Source of the DNA: Collinsella sp. MSK.8.10
GTDB lineage: Bacteria > Actinomycetota > Coriobacteriia > Coriobacteriales > Coriobacteriaceae
Assembly (NCBI RefSeq): GCF_019041915.1
Contig: NZ_JAHPYF010000006.1
Span: forward strand, 1 to 64,000
DNA: 64,000 nucleotides
Direction: 5' to 3'
Shown: piece after piece, positions 10,552 to 18,811 of the stretch
Layout of the letters: every line of letters begins with the position of its first letter
Position numbering within the stretch: the stretch's first letter is position 1
The notes under the pieces: generated by a model
Databases searched by the model: none
What the model was told of the DNA's origin: nothing
Seen by the model: only the letters and a program-made list of their open reading frames with translations
Program-made: the position numbers and the translations under genes

Positions 10552-11583
10552 ATGGCCATGGAATTCAAACGCAAGTTGCCGATCCCCATGGAGATCCGCG
10601 AGGAAATGCCGCTTTCTGCCGAGCTTACCGCCAAAAAGCAGGCATTTGACGCCGAGGTCGCCAAAGTCTTTACCGGCGAGGACGCACGCAAGGTGCTTAT
10701 CATCGGCCCGTGCTCTGCCGACCGCGAGGATTCGGTGCTTGAGTACATGAACCGACTGGCCAAGACCGCCGAGGAGGTCAAGGACAAGCTCATCATCATT
10801 CCGCGCGTCTACACCAACAAGCCGCGCACCAAGGGCACCGGCTACAAGGGCCTGCTGCACAACCCCAACCCCGAGGCTCCCGACGACCTGCTCGAGGGCG
10901 TCAAGGCCATCCGCCACATGCACCTGCGCGTCATCGAGGAGACCGGCTTCTTTACCGCCGATGAGATGCTCTACCCGTCCAACTACCAATACCTCGTCGA
11001 CCTGCTGAGCTATGTTGCCGTGGGCGCACGCTCGGTCGAGAACCAGGAGCATCGCCTGGTGTCGAGCGGCATTTCGGTACCCGTCGGCATGAAGAATCCC
11101 ACTGCCGGCTCTACCACCGTTATGCTCAACTCCATTTACGCCGCGCAGGCGCACCAGAGCTTCATCTTCCGCAACTGGGAGGTCGAGTGCGACGGCAATC
11201 CGCTCGCACACGCCGTTATGCGTGGCTACATCGGTCTCGATGGTCGTACCTACCCCAATTACCACTACGAGCACCTGGAGCGCCTGGCCGAGCGCTATAC
11301 CGAGCACGCCGGCTACGCCAACCCGGCGGCGGTCATCGACTGCAACCACGACAACTCGGGCAAGCGCCCGCTGGAGCAGTACCGCATTTGCAAGGAGGTG
11401 CTCGACAGCTGCCGCCGCAACGAGTCCATCTCTAAGCTGGTCAAGGGCTTTATGATCGAGTCCTACCTGGAGGACGGCAACCAGCCGGTCGACGGCGGCG
11501 TCTTTGGCAAGTCGATCACCGACCCGTGCCTGGGCTGGGAAAAGACCGACTACCTCATCCACGAGATCGCGGAACGTATTTAG
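10552..11583 (+). CDS. 3-deoxy-7-phosphoheptulonate synthase (DAHP synthase, AroFGH type)
   Basis: A 343-residue type I DAHP synthase condensing phosphoenolpyruvate and erythrose-4-phosphate, the first step of the shikimate pathway. Recognisable blocks are IIGPCSAD (~52), the PRTKGTGYKG PEP/E4P-binding segment (~90-100), GARSVENQEHR, PVGMKNPTAGST and the metal-site DCNHDNSGK. Length matches the AroF/G/H family. ATG at 10552 follows GAGGAGGCCCCT. It appears monocistronic: a repeat region precedes it, and a dispersed two-hairpin repeat starts exactly at its stop codon. Which aromatic amino acid inhibits it cannot be told from the sequence, so no isozyme letter is given. Confidence 0.93.
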   Translation: MAMEFKRKLPIPMEIREEMPLSAELTAKKQAFDAEVAKVFTGEDARKVLIIGPCSADREDSVLEYMNRLAKTAEEVKDKLIIIPRVYTNKPRTKGTGYKGLLHNPNPEAPDDLLEGVKAIRHMHLRVIEETGFFTADEMLYPSNYQYLVDLLSYVAVGARSVENQEHRLVSSGISVPVGMKNPTAGSTTVMLNSIYAAQAHQSFIFRNWEVECDGNPLAHAVMRGYIGLDGRTYPNYHYEHLERLAERYTEHAGYANPAAVIDCNHDNSGKRPLEQYRICKEVLDSCRRNESISKLVKGFMIESYLEDGNQPVDGGVFGKSITDPCLGWEKTDYLIHEIAERI

Positions 11584-11745
11584 TTACGCGGTTTTACCAA
11601 ACCGCGTAACTGCTCGACGCTGCAAACCCGCCAGAACGGCAATCTGCCTTTCAGCTTCGACGGCATGACCAAAAGGTCAATGCCGCCTCGCTTCAAGGCA
11701 CCTTGCTCGCTCTGGCGGGTTTTCGCTGACGTTTTTCTACCTGCG
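11584..11745 (+). repeat. Dispersed two-hairpin element R3, copy A (3' of DAHP synthase)
   Basis: Begins at the DAHP synthase stop codon with the stem GTTACGCGGTTT / AAACCGCGTAAC, then a second, longer hairpin bounded by AAACCCGCCAGA and TCTGGCGGGTTTT. The same ~160-bp element occurs on the other strand at 26571-26725, directly after the lacC stop codon, with roughly 90% identity by eye. Probably a mobile or duplicated 3'-UTR/terminator cassette. Confidence 0.75.
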
Positions 11746-11784
11746 TCGTTGCCAGAGCTGGCACTTGGAGACGCTCCTTTTGGG

Positions 11785-11841
11785 TAATCGTTGGGAACGT
11801 TCTTGTTTGACTAGTCGTTTAAGAACGTCCCCCAACGACTA
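11785..11841. repeat. Dispersed palindromic repeat R2, copy 1
   Basis: TCGTTGGGAACGTTCTT pairs with AAGAACGTCCCCCAACGA around a centre containing ACTAGT. Related copies lie at 26459-26542, 31217-31257 and 49077-49108. Here and at 26.5 kb it follows R3 in the same relative orientation. Confidence 0.7.
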
Positions 11842-12010
11842 GCCCTCGCGTATCGTATGCGAGCTGGGCTTCGGGGGCCAGGCGTGCCCTGTTAAACATG
11901 CCCTCGGGTCGCACGTTTCCCTTCGAATCGATCATACAAGCCCCCAATCTGTTCGGTTTCCCCAGATTGTGAGCCCGCACACCCAAGCCGCACGGCCCGC
12001 CGTTCAGTTG

Positions 12011-12060
12011 AAACCACCTGCCAAAAAGGAACAGGTTTATTTTGGCAGGTTTTATCTGGG
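12011..12060. repeat. Dispersed palindrome R4
   Basis: Inverted repeat CCTGCCAAAA / TTTTGGCAGG around ACAGGTTTA, followed by TTTATCTGGG. An inverted, diverged copy is at 10406-10454. Bases 11842-12010 show no gene or recognisable structure. Confidence 0.5.
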
Positions 12061-12123
12061 CAAACGTCCAAACCGACGTAAGGGAGTTGCCTTCCCTCGT
12101 GGCGGTCTTCTAGCAGAAAAACC

Positions 12124-12241
12124 AAGTGAGTAGGCTTTTTGCAGAAGGCCGAGCACGCCCTAAAACGCCACAGCTCTGACCTGCAGTTTTATAGATCATT
12201 TGTCGCGATGTGCTCGGCAGGTTCAAAAAAGTCTACTCACT
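12124..12241. repeat. Long imperfect inverted repeat
   Basis: GTGAGTAGGCTTTTTGCAG...CGAGCAC near the left end is matched by GTGCTCGGC...AAAAAAGTCTACTCAC near the right end; roughly 24 of 31 positions pair. No coding potential supported. Confidence 0.45.
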
Positions 12242-12265
12242 TGTATCTGAGACGCACCAGATTGG

Positions 12266-12307
12266 CAAAAACCGCCGCGAAAGGGCCCCTGGTCCCTTCG
12301 CGGCGGT
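12266..12307 (-). terminator. Terminator of the Bce-type exporter operon
   Basis: ACCGCCGCGAAAGGG pairs with CCCTTCGCGGCGGT with one bulge, and on the minus strand the stem is followed by a T-run. It lies ~40 bp past the permease stop. Confidence 0.8.
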
Positions 12308-12344
12308 CATACGCCTCTAATTTTGCGACGGTTTTGCCCGCTTG

Positions 12345-14567
12345 CTATTCGCTGTAGCGGGTGGCGATGGCGGCTCGCACCATGCCGGTGCTCATGAGGT
12401 AGGTCACCAGGAAGTAGCCGCCGTAGGCTGCCAGGAAGATTGCACAGGTGAGGCCCACGGTGCCACCGATGCTCATATTTCCGAATATGCTCACCAGCTC
12501 GATGATCACCTTAAGTGCCACAAAGGAGTGCGCCAGGCCCACTGCCAGCGGGAACAGGAAGAATACCGCTTGCTGCGCCATCACCGAATGGCGAATCTGG
12601 CGGTCGTCGCAGCCGATCTGTGCCAGCACACGATAGCTGCGGCTGCCGTCGGCCACGTTGGAGAGTTGCTGGATCGACAGAATCGCCGCGCATGCAACGA
12701 CCAATACAAAGCCGATGTAGATGGCTAGGTAGCTAATAAGACCGTTCATTTGCGCTGCTTGCGCGTACATCTCGGAGCGTGTGATGAAGGTTCCCCACGA
12801 CCCCGGCTCCTTGCCGTCAACGAGCAGATTGTCGAGCACAGTGTATTTAATACTCTCGTCTGCCTCGGTCGTATCCATCCCCTGTTTGTAGTTAACGAGC
12901 AGGCTACTGGAATACGGCTGCAGATTAAGTTGGGACAACAGCTCGTCGGCAACGACGACGGTACCCGGATTACTGCCCATCGCCGAGTTGGCGATGGCCG
13001 CCGTATCTTCGTCCGACTTATCGGTTGCGGGCTTGAGCGTATGCCCGCCCAAGGTAAGGGCATGGCCGCCAGCCATATACTTGGTGTACAGGTCGACCAG
13101 CTCGCCGCCCATATCACACGTGAGCAGATACTGGTCGTGACCGATGTGCACCGGCTCCTCGCCCATCATCTGACGCAGTTTGTTGTACTGGCTCGCCGGC
13201 GTCACAAACAGACCCATCGTATCGGCATTGCTACCCCCGAACGCCTTGGGAAGCTTTTCGCCCATGGTCTTGCACATCTCACTTGGAGTCACCGAAGGAT
13301 CCGAGCCGCCAAGCGGGTAACTCAGATACGAATCGATCTGCACATGCTCACCGGCAACATCGGCGATACTGACCTTCTTGCCGGTCTCGTCGTTGTTGTC
13401 CGCCGACTTGCCCTTACGATCGCCGTGCCATGGATCGCCGTGCCATGCGGAGTACAAATCGACCGTACTATCGGCCAGCACCATTCGATCGGCCTCAGAC
13501 GGATTGAAAGACTCTTTGTAGAAGTCGAGCGTATCGGGCGTGTAATAGACATACGTCTGCGACATGTCGGCCGGATTATAGCGCTCCAGATTCTCGTTCA
13601 TCACGTTGGCAATCGACATACCGCACGTCACCGAGGTGATGGCCAAAAACAGGAGCATCGCGATGACGCCCATCGAAAAGCACACCGTGTTGACCTTGGC
13701 CGCAAGCTGGCGCACGGTAAACATGTTGAGGCCGCGCCAATACACGCCGCGCAGGCTCTGCAGCAGCTTGATGAGCATGCCCGAGAGTCCCCAGAACAGG
13801 GCAAAGGTGCCAACTGTAACCATAGCGGTCGTAATACCAAACTGGTTCATGGCCTCTTGCAGCTTGCTGTCCGTCGCGGTTAGCGGGAACCCATCACGTA
13901 GCAGACGGTAATAGGCCACGCCCACAAGCACCGCGCCCACGGCAAAGATGGCAATCGCGATCCAGGGGTTGCGTGTCTTGATGCTCTCGTTGCGACGCTC
14001 GGCACCCATAAGCTCGATGAGTTTGGTACGACGCACGGCGCGAAGGTTCAGCAGTAGCGTGAGCACAAACATTACGAGCATGCAGGCAAGGGTCAGATTG
14101 AACGCATGCACCGAGAAAAAGAAGTGGAAATTGGCGATCTGTGTTTTAAAGAGCGAGGCCGTAAAGAACGTCATGAGCTGGGAGAGTCCCACGCCCAGCA
14201 CAATGCCGGCGACAAAGGCCACGACCGACACTATCACGGTCTCGAGCGCCATGATCGTGGCGACGCGCCCGCGCCCCATGCCGAGCACCTGGTACAGGCC
14301 AAACTCTTTCTTGCGGCGTTTCATGATGAAGTTATTGGCGTACACCATCAAAAAGGCCATGACACCGGCCAAAAAGTACGTCAGGTCGCCGAGTATACTG
14401 CCCATAACCTGCGCCAAGCCCTCTTCATCGATTCCGGCGATGTCGACCTGCATCGAGATGGTGTTAAAGGCATAGAAGACCGTGACGCCCAGGGTGAGCG
14501 TCAAAAGGTAGACGAGGTAGTCGCGGCCGGCGCGGCGGACGTTGCCCCAAGCGAGTTTACAGAGCAT
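12345..14567 (-). CDS. FtsX-like ABC permease (BceB type)
   Basis: A ~740-residue permease with the architecture of BceB/VraG peptide-antibiotic detoxification permeases: an N-terminal helix (VYLLTLTLGVTVFYAF), three FtsX-type helices, further paired helices to ~residue 300, a large extracytoplasmic domain (~310-600) and a C-terminal helical set. It would work with the ATPase just upstream (14557-15342). An ATG at 14565-14567 has GAGGG five bases upstream and is preferred over a GTG four codons earlier; either way it overlaps the ATPase gene and is translationally coupled. Bce systems usually sit beside a two-component system, and none is adjacent here. Substrate is unknown. Confidence 0.85.
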   Translation of the reverse strand: MLCKLAWGNVRRAGRDYLVYLLTLTLGVTVFYAFNTISMQVDIAGIDEEGLAQVMGSILGDLTYFLAGVMAFLMVYANNFIMKRRKKEFGLYQVLGMGRGRVATIMALETVIVSVVAFVAGIVLGVGLSQLMTFFTASLFKTQIANFHFFFSVHAFNLTLACMLVMFVLTLLLNLRAVRRTKLIELMGAERRNESIKTRNPWIAIAIFAVGAVLVGVAYYRLLRDGFPLTATDSKLQEAMNQFGITTAMVTVGTFALFWGLSGMLIKLLQSLRGVYWRGLNMFTVRQLAAKVNTVCFSMGVIAMLLFLAITSVTCGMSIANVMNENLERYNPADMSQTYVYYTPDTLDFYKESFNPSEADRMVLADSTVDLYSAWHGDPWHGDRKGKSADNNDETGKKVSIADVAGEHVQIDSYLSYPLGGSDPSVTPSEMCKTMGEKLPKAFGGSNADTMGLFVTPASQYNKLRQMMGEEPVHIGHDQYLLTCDMGGELVDLYTKYMAGGHALTLGGHTLKPATDKSDEDTAAIANSAMGSNPGTVVVADELLSQLNLQPYSSSLLVNYKQGMDTTEADESIKYTVLDNLLVDGKEPGSWGTFITRSEMYAQAAQMNGLISYLAIYIGFVLVVACAAILSIQQLSNVADGSRSYRVLAQIGCDDRQIRHSVMAQQAVFFLFPLAVGLAHSFVALKVIIELVSIFGNMSIGGTVGLTCAIFLAAYGGYFLVTYLMSTGMVRAAIATRYSE

Positions 14568-15342
14568 CGGAGCCCTCACCGCCCATCATGGCAACGACCT
14601 CCATAATGCGGTCGAAGAACTCTCGGCGGTCGGTGTCGCCGCGGCGCAACTCGGTGAAGATCTTGCCGTCGCGAATAAACAGCACACGGCTCGTGTAGCT
14701 GGCGGCAAAGCTGTCGTGCGTGACCATGAGCACCGTGGCGCGCAGGCGGCGATTCAGGGCCTCCAGGCTCTCGAGCAGCAGGCGGGCGCTCTTGGAATCG
14801 AGGGCGCCGGTGGGCTCGTCGGCCATGATCATGGTGGGGTCGGTGACGAGCGCGCGGCAGGCGGCGACGCGCTGCTGCTGGCCGCCGGACATTTGGTAGG
14901 GGTACTTGTCGAGCACCTGACTGATAGACAGACGCGCGGCCACATCCTGCACGCGGGTCGAGATCTCTGCCGAGTTTGTGCGGGCAATGGTGAGCGGCAG
15001 GGCGATGTTCTCGCGTGCCGTGAGCGTATCGAGCAGGTTGGAGTCCTGGAAGATAAAGCCGAGCTCCTCGCGGCGGAACTGCGAAAGCTTGGCCTGCTTC
15101 ATGCGCGTCACGTCCTGGCCGTTGATGCGGATGGTGCCACTTGTGGCGCTATCGATGGTCGACACGCAGTTGAGCAACGTCGACTTGCCCGAGCCCGAGG
15201 CGCCCATGATGCCAACGAATTCGCCGCGGTTGACGGTAAAGCTGACGTCGTTGAGCGCGCGGGTCACGTTGCCCAGCGCTCCATATACCTTTTCGAGATG
15301 CGCGACCTCCAGTACCGGGGTCGCCATGTGCGTGGTTTGCAT
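14557..15342 (-). CDS. ABC transporter ATP-binding protein (BceA type)
   Basis: A 261-residue ATPase of the MacB/BceA/LolD class: Walker [10 protein letters not shown] (~48), Q-loop FIFQDSNLL, signature MSGGQQQR, Walker [14 protein letters not shown] with the family-typical PTGALD, and the switch His in VTHD. It energises the overlapping FtsX-like permease. ATG at 15340-15342 follows AAAGGAC. The operon contains only these two genes and is divergent from the NUDIX-Vsr gene (148-bp gap). Confidence 0.92.
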   Translation of the reverse strand: MQTTHMATPVLEVAHLEKVYGALGNVTRALNDVSFTVNRGEFVGIMGASGSGKSTLLNCVSTIDSATSGTIRINGQDVTRMKQAKLSQFRREELGFIFQDSNLLDTLTARENIALPLTIARTNSAEISTRVQDVAARLSISQVLDKYPYQMSGGQQQRVAACRALVTDPTMIMADEPTGALDSKSARLLLESLEALNRRLRATVLMVTHDSFAASYTSRVLFIRDGKIFTELRRGDTDRREFFDRIMEVVAMMGGEGSDAL

Positions 15343-15490
15343 ACCGAGTCCTTTCTTGCGATTAGTCTACGGCATCTATAGTCGCAAGAAGCCGAGTCGG
15401 CTACCATCGATATGGCTTACGCTTGCCTTACCGTTGTGTAAGGTACGGGTAGCTAGCCTGCCACGCGTTGATGTTGAGAGAGGACTCCTG

Positions 15491-16480
15491 TTGAAGACTG
15501 TTCATGTTGCCGCTGGGATCATTCGCAAGGATGGATCTGATAAGCTGCTTGCCGTGCAGCGCGGCTATGGCGACATGCAGGGACTTTGGGAGTTTCCCGG
15601 TGGCAAGCTCATGCGCGGCGAGACACCCGAAGACGCCGTACGCCGCGAGCTCATGGAAGAGCTGCAGGTCAAAGTCACCAACCTGCGCGATTTTTACACC
15701 GTTGAGTATGACTACCCCGATTTTCATCTCTCGATGGAGTGCTACTACTGCTCGCTCGCCGATGAATCCGACGAGCCCCAGAAGCATGACCGTCAGCTTG
15801 ATATCCGTTGGATTCCGCGCACCTCGCTTGCCACGGTGAAATGGATGCCCGCCGACAAAGGGCTTATCGATGCGCTGATTGAGTTGAAGGAAGATCGGCT
15901 TGAGACCAACGGCGCTGTCAACGACGCCGAGGCCACCACGACCGATGAGCCCGCCACCAAACCCAAGCGCGCACCTAAGCGCCGTAGCAAAAAACGCCCC
16001 AAGCCTGGCCTGCTGGACGGCATCGATACCTCGGACCTCTCCGCTGACGAGCGCGAACTGGTCCGCCGTCGCGCCGCCATCAAAAAGTCCATGAAGGGCA
16101 ACAAGCGCGCCAATACCAAGCCAGAGCTGCTCGTTCGCCAGCGCCTGCGCGCAGCGGGCCTCACCGGCTATCGCCTGGAATGGAAGGTTCCCGGCAAGCC
16201 CGACATCGCCTTCCCCGGCCGCAAGATCGCCATCTTCGTCAACGGTTGCTTTTGGCATCGCTGCCCCAAGTGCAACCCCAGCCAGCCCAAGCGCAACGTT
16301 GAGTTTTGGGAGGCAAAGTTCCGTCGCAACGTCGAGCGCGATCGCGCTGCCGTGGCGGCACTCACTCAAATGGGCTGGACGCCCATAACCATCTGGGAAT
16401 GCGAACTCAAAAAGGACCGCATCGACTCCACGATGGAAAAGGTCATCGAGCAGGTGCGTGCCGCAGAACCGCAGCGCTAA
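15491..16480 (+). CDS. NUDIX hydrolase fused to a Vsr-type mismatch endonuclease
   Basis: A 329-residue two-domain protein. Residues 1-~130 are a MutT-like NUDIX domain with the box GGKLMRGETPEDAVRRELMEE (GX5EX7REXXEE pattern, ~36-57), which in MutT removes oxidised nucleoside triphosphates. A basic linker (KPKRAPKRRSKKRPKPG, ~155-175) follows. Residues ~199-325 match very-short-patch-repair endonucleases: ANTKPELLVRQRL, PGKPDIAF with the catalytic Asp, and FVNGCFWHRCPKC. Vsr nicks beside T:G mismatches made by deamination of methylated C. The start is TTG (15491-15493) after GAGAGAGGA; no upstream in-frame start has a better site. No cytosine methyltransferase is nearby. The fusion combines nucleotide-pool and mismatch functions in one chain. 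The domains are clear; activity is inferred. Confidence 0.88.
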   Translation: MKTVHVAAGIIRKDGSDKLLAVQRGYGDMQGLWEFPGGKLMRGETPEDAVRRELMEELQVKVTNLRDFYTVEYDYPDFHLSMECYYCSLADESDEPQKHDRQLDIRWIPRTSLATVKWMPADKGLIDALIELKEDRLETNGAVNDAEATTTDEPATKPKRAPKRRSKKRPKPGLLDGIDTSDLSADERELVRRRAAIKKSMKGNKRANTKPELLVRQRLRAAGLTGYRLEWKVPGKPDIAFPGRKIAIFVNGCFWHRCPKCNPSQPKRNVEFWEAKFRRNVERDRAAVAALTQMGWTPITIWECELKKDRIDSTMEKVIEQVRAAEPQR

Positions 16481-16733
16481 CAGCGAGCATTCACACGCTC
16501 CGCACGTCCGCGCCACATCCACGTCACAAACCTTAGAAAGCCCTTAAGCTCAAAACCTTTCAAGAGTACTACTCAATAGCCTTGACCTGCGGTTTCATCG
16601 TAACACCAAACCAGGTTAAGCCTTTCTTTAGCGCTTCTTTGCGGCAGCCGCGGCATAATACAGCCAACGCACGGGACCTAGCAGCACACCCTGTGCGCAA
16701 CCTTTTGGTGGACATCGAGGAGGCCGCATAAGC
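16481..16733. other. Intergenic region without recognised content
   Basis: No gene, tRNA or strong hairpin seen. A GAGGAGG at 16717-16723 could serve the small ORF that follows. Confidence 0.4.
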
Positions 16734-16943
16734 ATGCATTCTTCCAATGACGCAGCACAGCAGCCATCCCTAAAACATGCAGACCTTTTCTCCTTCCCCC
16801 CGACACAGAGAGACGGCCTCCTCGACTCCCCCACCACAAAAACCAAGCGCTCAGCCGATCAGAGCCTCAACTTACGAGCATCCTTCGAAAAGCTCCAAGC
16901 ATCCCTAGACAAGGCGTTCCCCGAACAGGCAAGAGCAATCTAA
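16734..16943 (+). CDS. Doubtful small ORF, unknown
   Basis: 69 codons with GAGGAGG ten bases upstream, ending 25 bp before the AraC-type gene. The protein is polar (TKTKRSADQSLNLRASFEK) with no recognised domain. Kept only because of the ribosome-binding site and spacing; it could be a leader peptide or noise. Confidence 0.25.
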   Translation: MHSSNDAAQQPSLKHADLFSFPPTQRDGLLDSPTTKTKRSADQSLNLRASFEKLQASLDKAFPEQARAI

Positions 16944-16968
16944 GCCCATCGCGCTTTATACTGATGCC

Positions 16969-17907
16969 ATGCGAAACATGGATCACATAGAATTGCACCG
17001 CGGAGGACGCGAGGAAGCGTTTCCCGAGACCGCCGAAGACTGGCCCTATATTGCCGAACGCGCAGAATTCGCTCGCTATCCGGGCAATTCCGTCCCCTGG
17101 CACTGGCATTCCGAAGTTGAGCTTTTCTACATGGAGCAGGGAGCGATTGACTATCGAACGCGCGCGGCTCATGAGCACGTACGCTTTGAGGAAGGGTCCG
17201 CCGGCTTTATCAACGGCGGCGTTTTGCACAGCACGCTGCAATCACCCAATTCGGCACCAGCCATTCAAATGTTGCATATCTTTCAGCCGTCGATGCTCGG
17301 CGATCCCGCGGGACGCCTTCAAAAGCGCTATATCAACCCATTGCTGCAATGTCGAGGCGTCGATGTGCTCAAATGGTCGCCCACCAACCCCGACGATATG
17401 CCCTTTATCGATTTGCTAAAGAGTTCCTTTAACCACGACCTTCAACGGCCGCAGAACGAGATGGCACTTCGGAATAGCTTGTCAGAGCTCTGGATTCAGA
17501 TTTACGCCAAGGCCGAACCGCTCTTTTCCTCCGACAACGCCTCTTGGATGACCAACCGCGACGTACAGTTCAAGGCAATCCTGGACTATATCCGCGCAAA
17601 CTATGCAGCCGCTATAGATGTGCCCCAGATGGCATCTGCAGCCGGCGTAAGCGAAAGAGAGTGTTACCGCATTATCGAAGCTTGCGCAGGAACGACCCCG
17701 GCGGCATATCTGCGCGCATACCGCGTAAACCGTGCTTGCGAACTTTTGGCACACACCACGCGAACGGTCCAGACAGTCGCGCGCCAATGCGGCTTTGCGA
17801 CAGCAAGCCATCTTGGCCAGGTATTTAAAGAACAAATGGGATGCACTCCTTCGAGCTATCGAGCAGCGAGGCAGAATCTCGATAGTACCAGGCAGAAATC
17901 CCGCTAG
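16969..17907 (+). CDS. AraC-family transcriptional regulator with cupin sensor domain
   Basis: A 312-residue regulator. The N-terminal half is cupin-like (VPWHWHSEVELFYMEQG, then GSAGFINGGVLHS), typical of sugar-sensing AraC proteins. The C-terminal ~100 residues form the double helix-turn-helix, ending in the family pattern ARQCGFATASHLGQVFKEQMGCTPSSYR. It probably binds as an activator next to -35 boxes. It lies 56 bp upstream of a HAD phosphatase on the same strand, which may be its target. Two in-frame ATGs (16969 and 16978) are possible; neither has a strong Shine-Dalgarno site. Confidence 0.87.
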   Translation: MRNMDHIELHRGGREEAFPETAEDWPYIAERAEFARYPGNSVPWHWHSEVELFYMEQGAIDYRTRAAHEHVRFEEGSAGFINGGVLHSTLQSPNSAPAIQMLHIFQPSMLGDPAGRLQKRYINPLLQCRGVDVLKWSPTNPDDMPFIDLLKSSFNHDLQRPQNEMALRNSLSELWIQIYAKAEPLFSSDNASWMTNRDVQFKAILDYIRANYAAAIDVPQMASAAGVSERECYRIIEACAGTTPAAYLRAYRVNRACELLAHTTRTVQTVARQCGFATASHLGQVFKEQMGCTPSSYRAARQNLDSTRQKSR

Positions 17908-17963
17908 CCCTTCTTCTGTCACTGCATCAAACTTGCAGGCAAACAACGGATAGGAGCTACTAT

Positions 17964-18587
17964 ATGAAGTACTTTGACTATATCGTGTTTGACGTTGATG
18001 GGACATTGGCAGATACAGAAGAAAGCGTGCTGTCATCGCTTGGCCAGATTGTCCAAGAAGAAACCGGCAAAACGCTTCCCCGACACGAGCTTGAATTTGC
18101 CCTCGGAATACCCGGCAAGAACGCCCTTGAGAAACTTGGGATCTACTCGCAGGCAACGTTGAATCGCTGGTGCCAAGTTGCTGCCAGCTTTAAAAGCACC
18201 ATCAGCGTGTTTCCCGGCTTGCACGAAGTTATCGCAACACTCTCCGACAACGGCTGCAAACTTGGCATCGTCTCCTCACGCGCGCGCGACGAATACGCAG
18301 AAGAAATTGCACCCCTTGGCTTCGATAAGTATTTTGAGCACATCATCCTTGTCGAAGACACAACCGAACATAAACCCGCACCCGCTCCCATGCTCGAATA
18401 TCTCCGGCGTACGGGCGCGAATCCTGGCAACGTCGTCTACGTTGGCGACACCGTCTACGACGAACAATGCGCAACTTCGGCAGGAGTCAGTTTTGCCAGA
18501 GCGGCATGGGGATCACACCAAGACATCCCAAACGCCACCTACAACCTCAAAACCCCCAACGACCTGCTAACCCTAACAACCAAGTAA
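17964..18587 (+). CDS. HAD-family phosphatase (phosphoglycolate phosphatase-like)
   Basis: A 207-residue haloacid-dehalogenase phosphatase. Motif I is DVDGTLADTE (catalytic Asp11/Asp13), motif II the Ser of LGIVSSRARDEY, the Lys lies in HKPAPAPMLEYL and motif IV is VYVGDTVYDEQCA. The helical cap is inserted after motif I, as in the Gph/PGMB subfamily; substrates there are small phosphosugars or phosphoglycolate and cannot be predicted here. ATG follows AGGAGCTACTAT. It is downstream of the AraC gene and ends just before a very large hairpin that also closes the convergent aldolase gene. Confidence 0.88.
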   Translation: MKYFDYIVFDVDGTLADTEESVLSSLGQIVQEETGKTLPRHELEFALGIPGKNALEKLGIYSQATLNRWCQVAASFKSTISVFPGLHEVIATLSDNGCKLGIVSSRARDEYAEEIAPLGFDKYFEHIILVEDTTEHKPAPAPMLEYLRRTGANPGNVVYVGDTVYDEQCATSAGVSFARAAWGSHQDIPNATYNLKTPNDLLTLTTK

Positions 18588-18636
18588 CCCCCGCGCCCCA
18601 CCCTTTCAGCCCCAACGCCACAAGGGCGATTGAGCA

Positions 18637-18787
18637 GGACGGTTTGGGCGGGTCCCGTACTTAGTTTCCAAAATCATTCCGCAGCGCGAAGGCCCCCGTT
18701 GCCAACGCTTCGAAGAAGCGAGACAACGGGGGCCTTCATGCGCGAGAACGTTTTGGAAACTAAGTACGGGACCCGCCCAAGCCGTCC
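18637..18787. repeat. Very long hairpin between convergent genes (family H)
   Basis: Arms of 37 bp (18637-18673 and 18751-18787) pair at 36 of 37 positions. Further pairing inside (AAGGCCCCCGTTG / CAACGGGGGCCTT) gives a stem of roughly 60 bp with a small loop. The interior CATTCCGCAGC-GCGAAG is shared with 142-286. It lies between the HAD phosphatase and aldolase stop codons and could terminate both. Confidence 0.85.
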
Positions 18788-18811
18788 GGTGGGATCAGAG
18801 TACCCTTGCTG

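Noticed and set aside
12139..12357. 72-codon frame downstream of DAHP synthase
   Set aside because: Lies within inverted repeats and a terminator, with no ribosome-binding site or family similarity.
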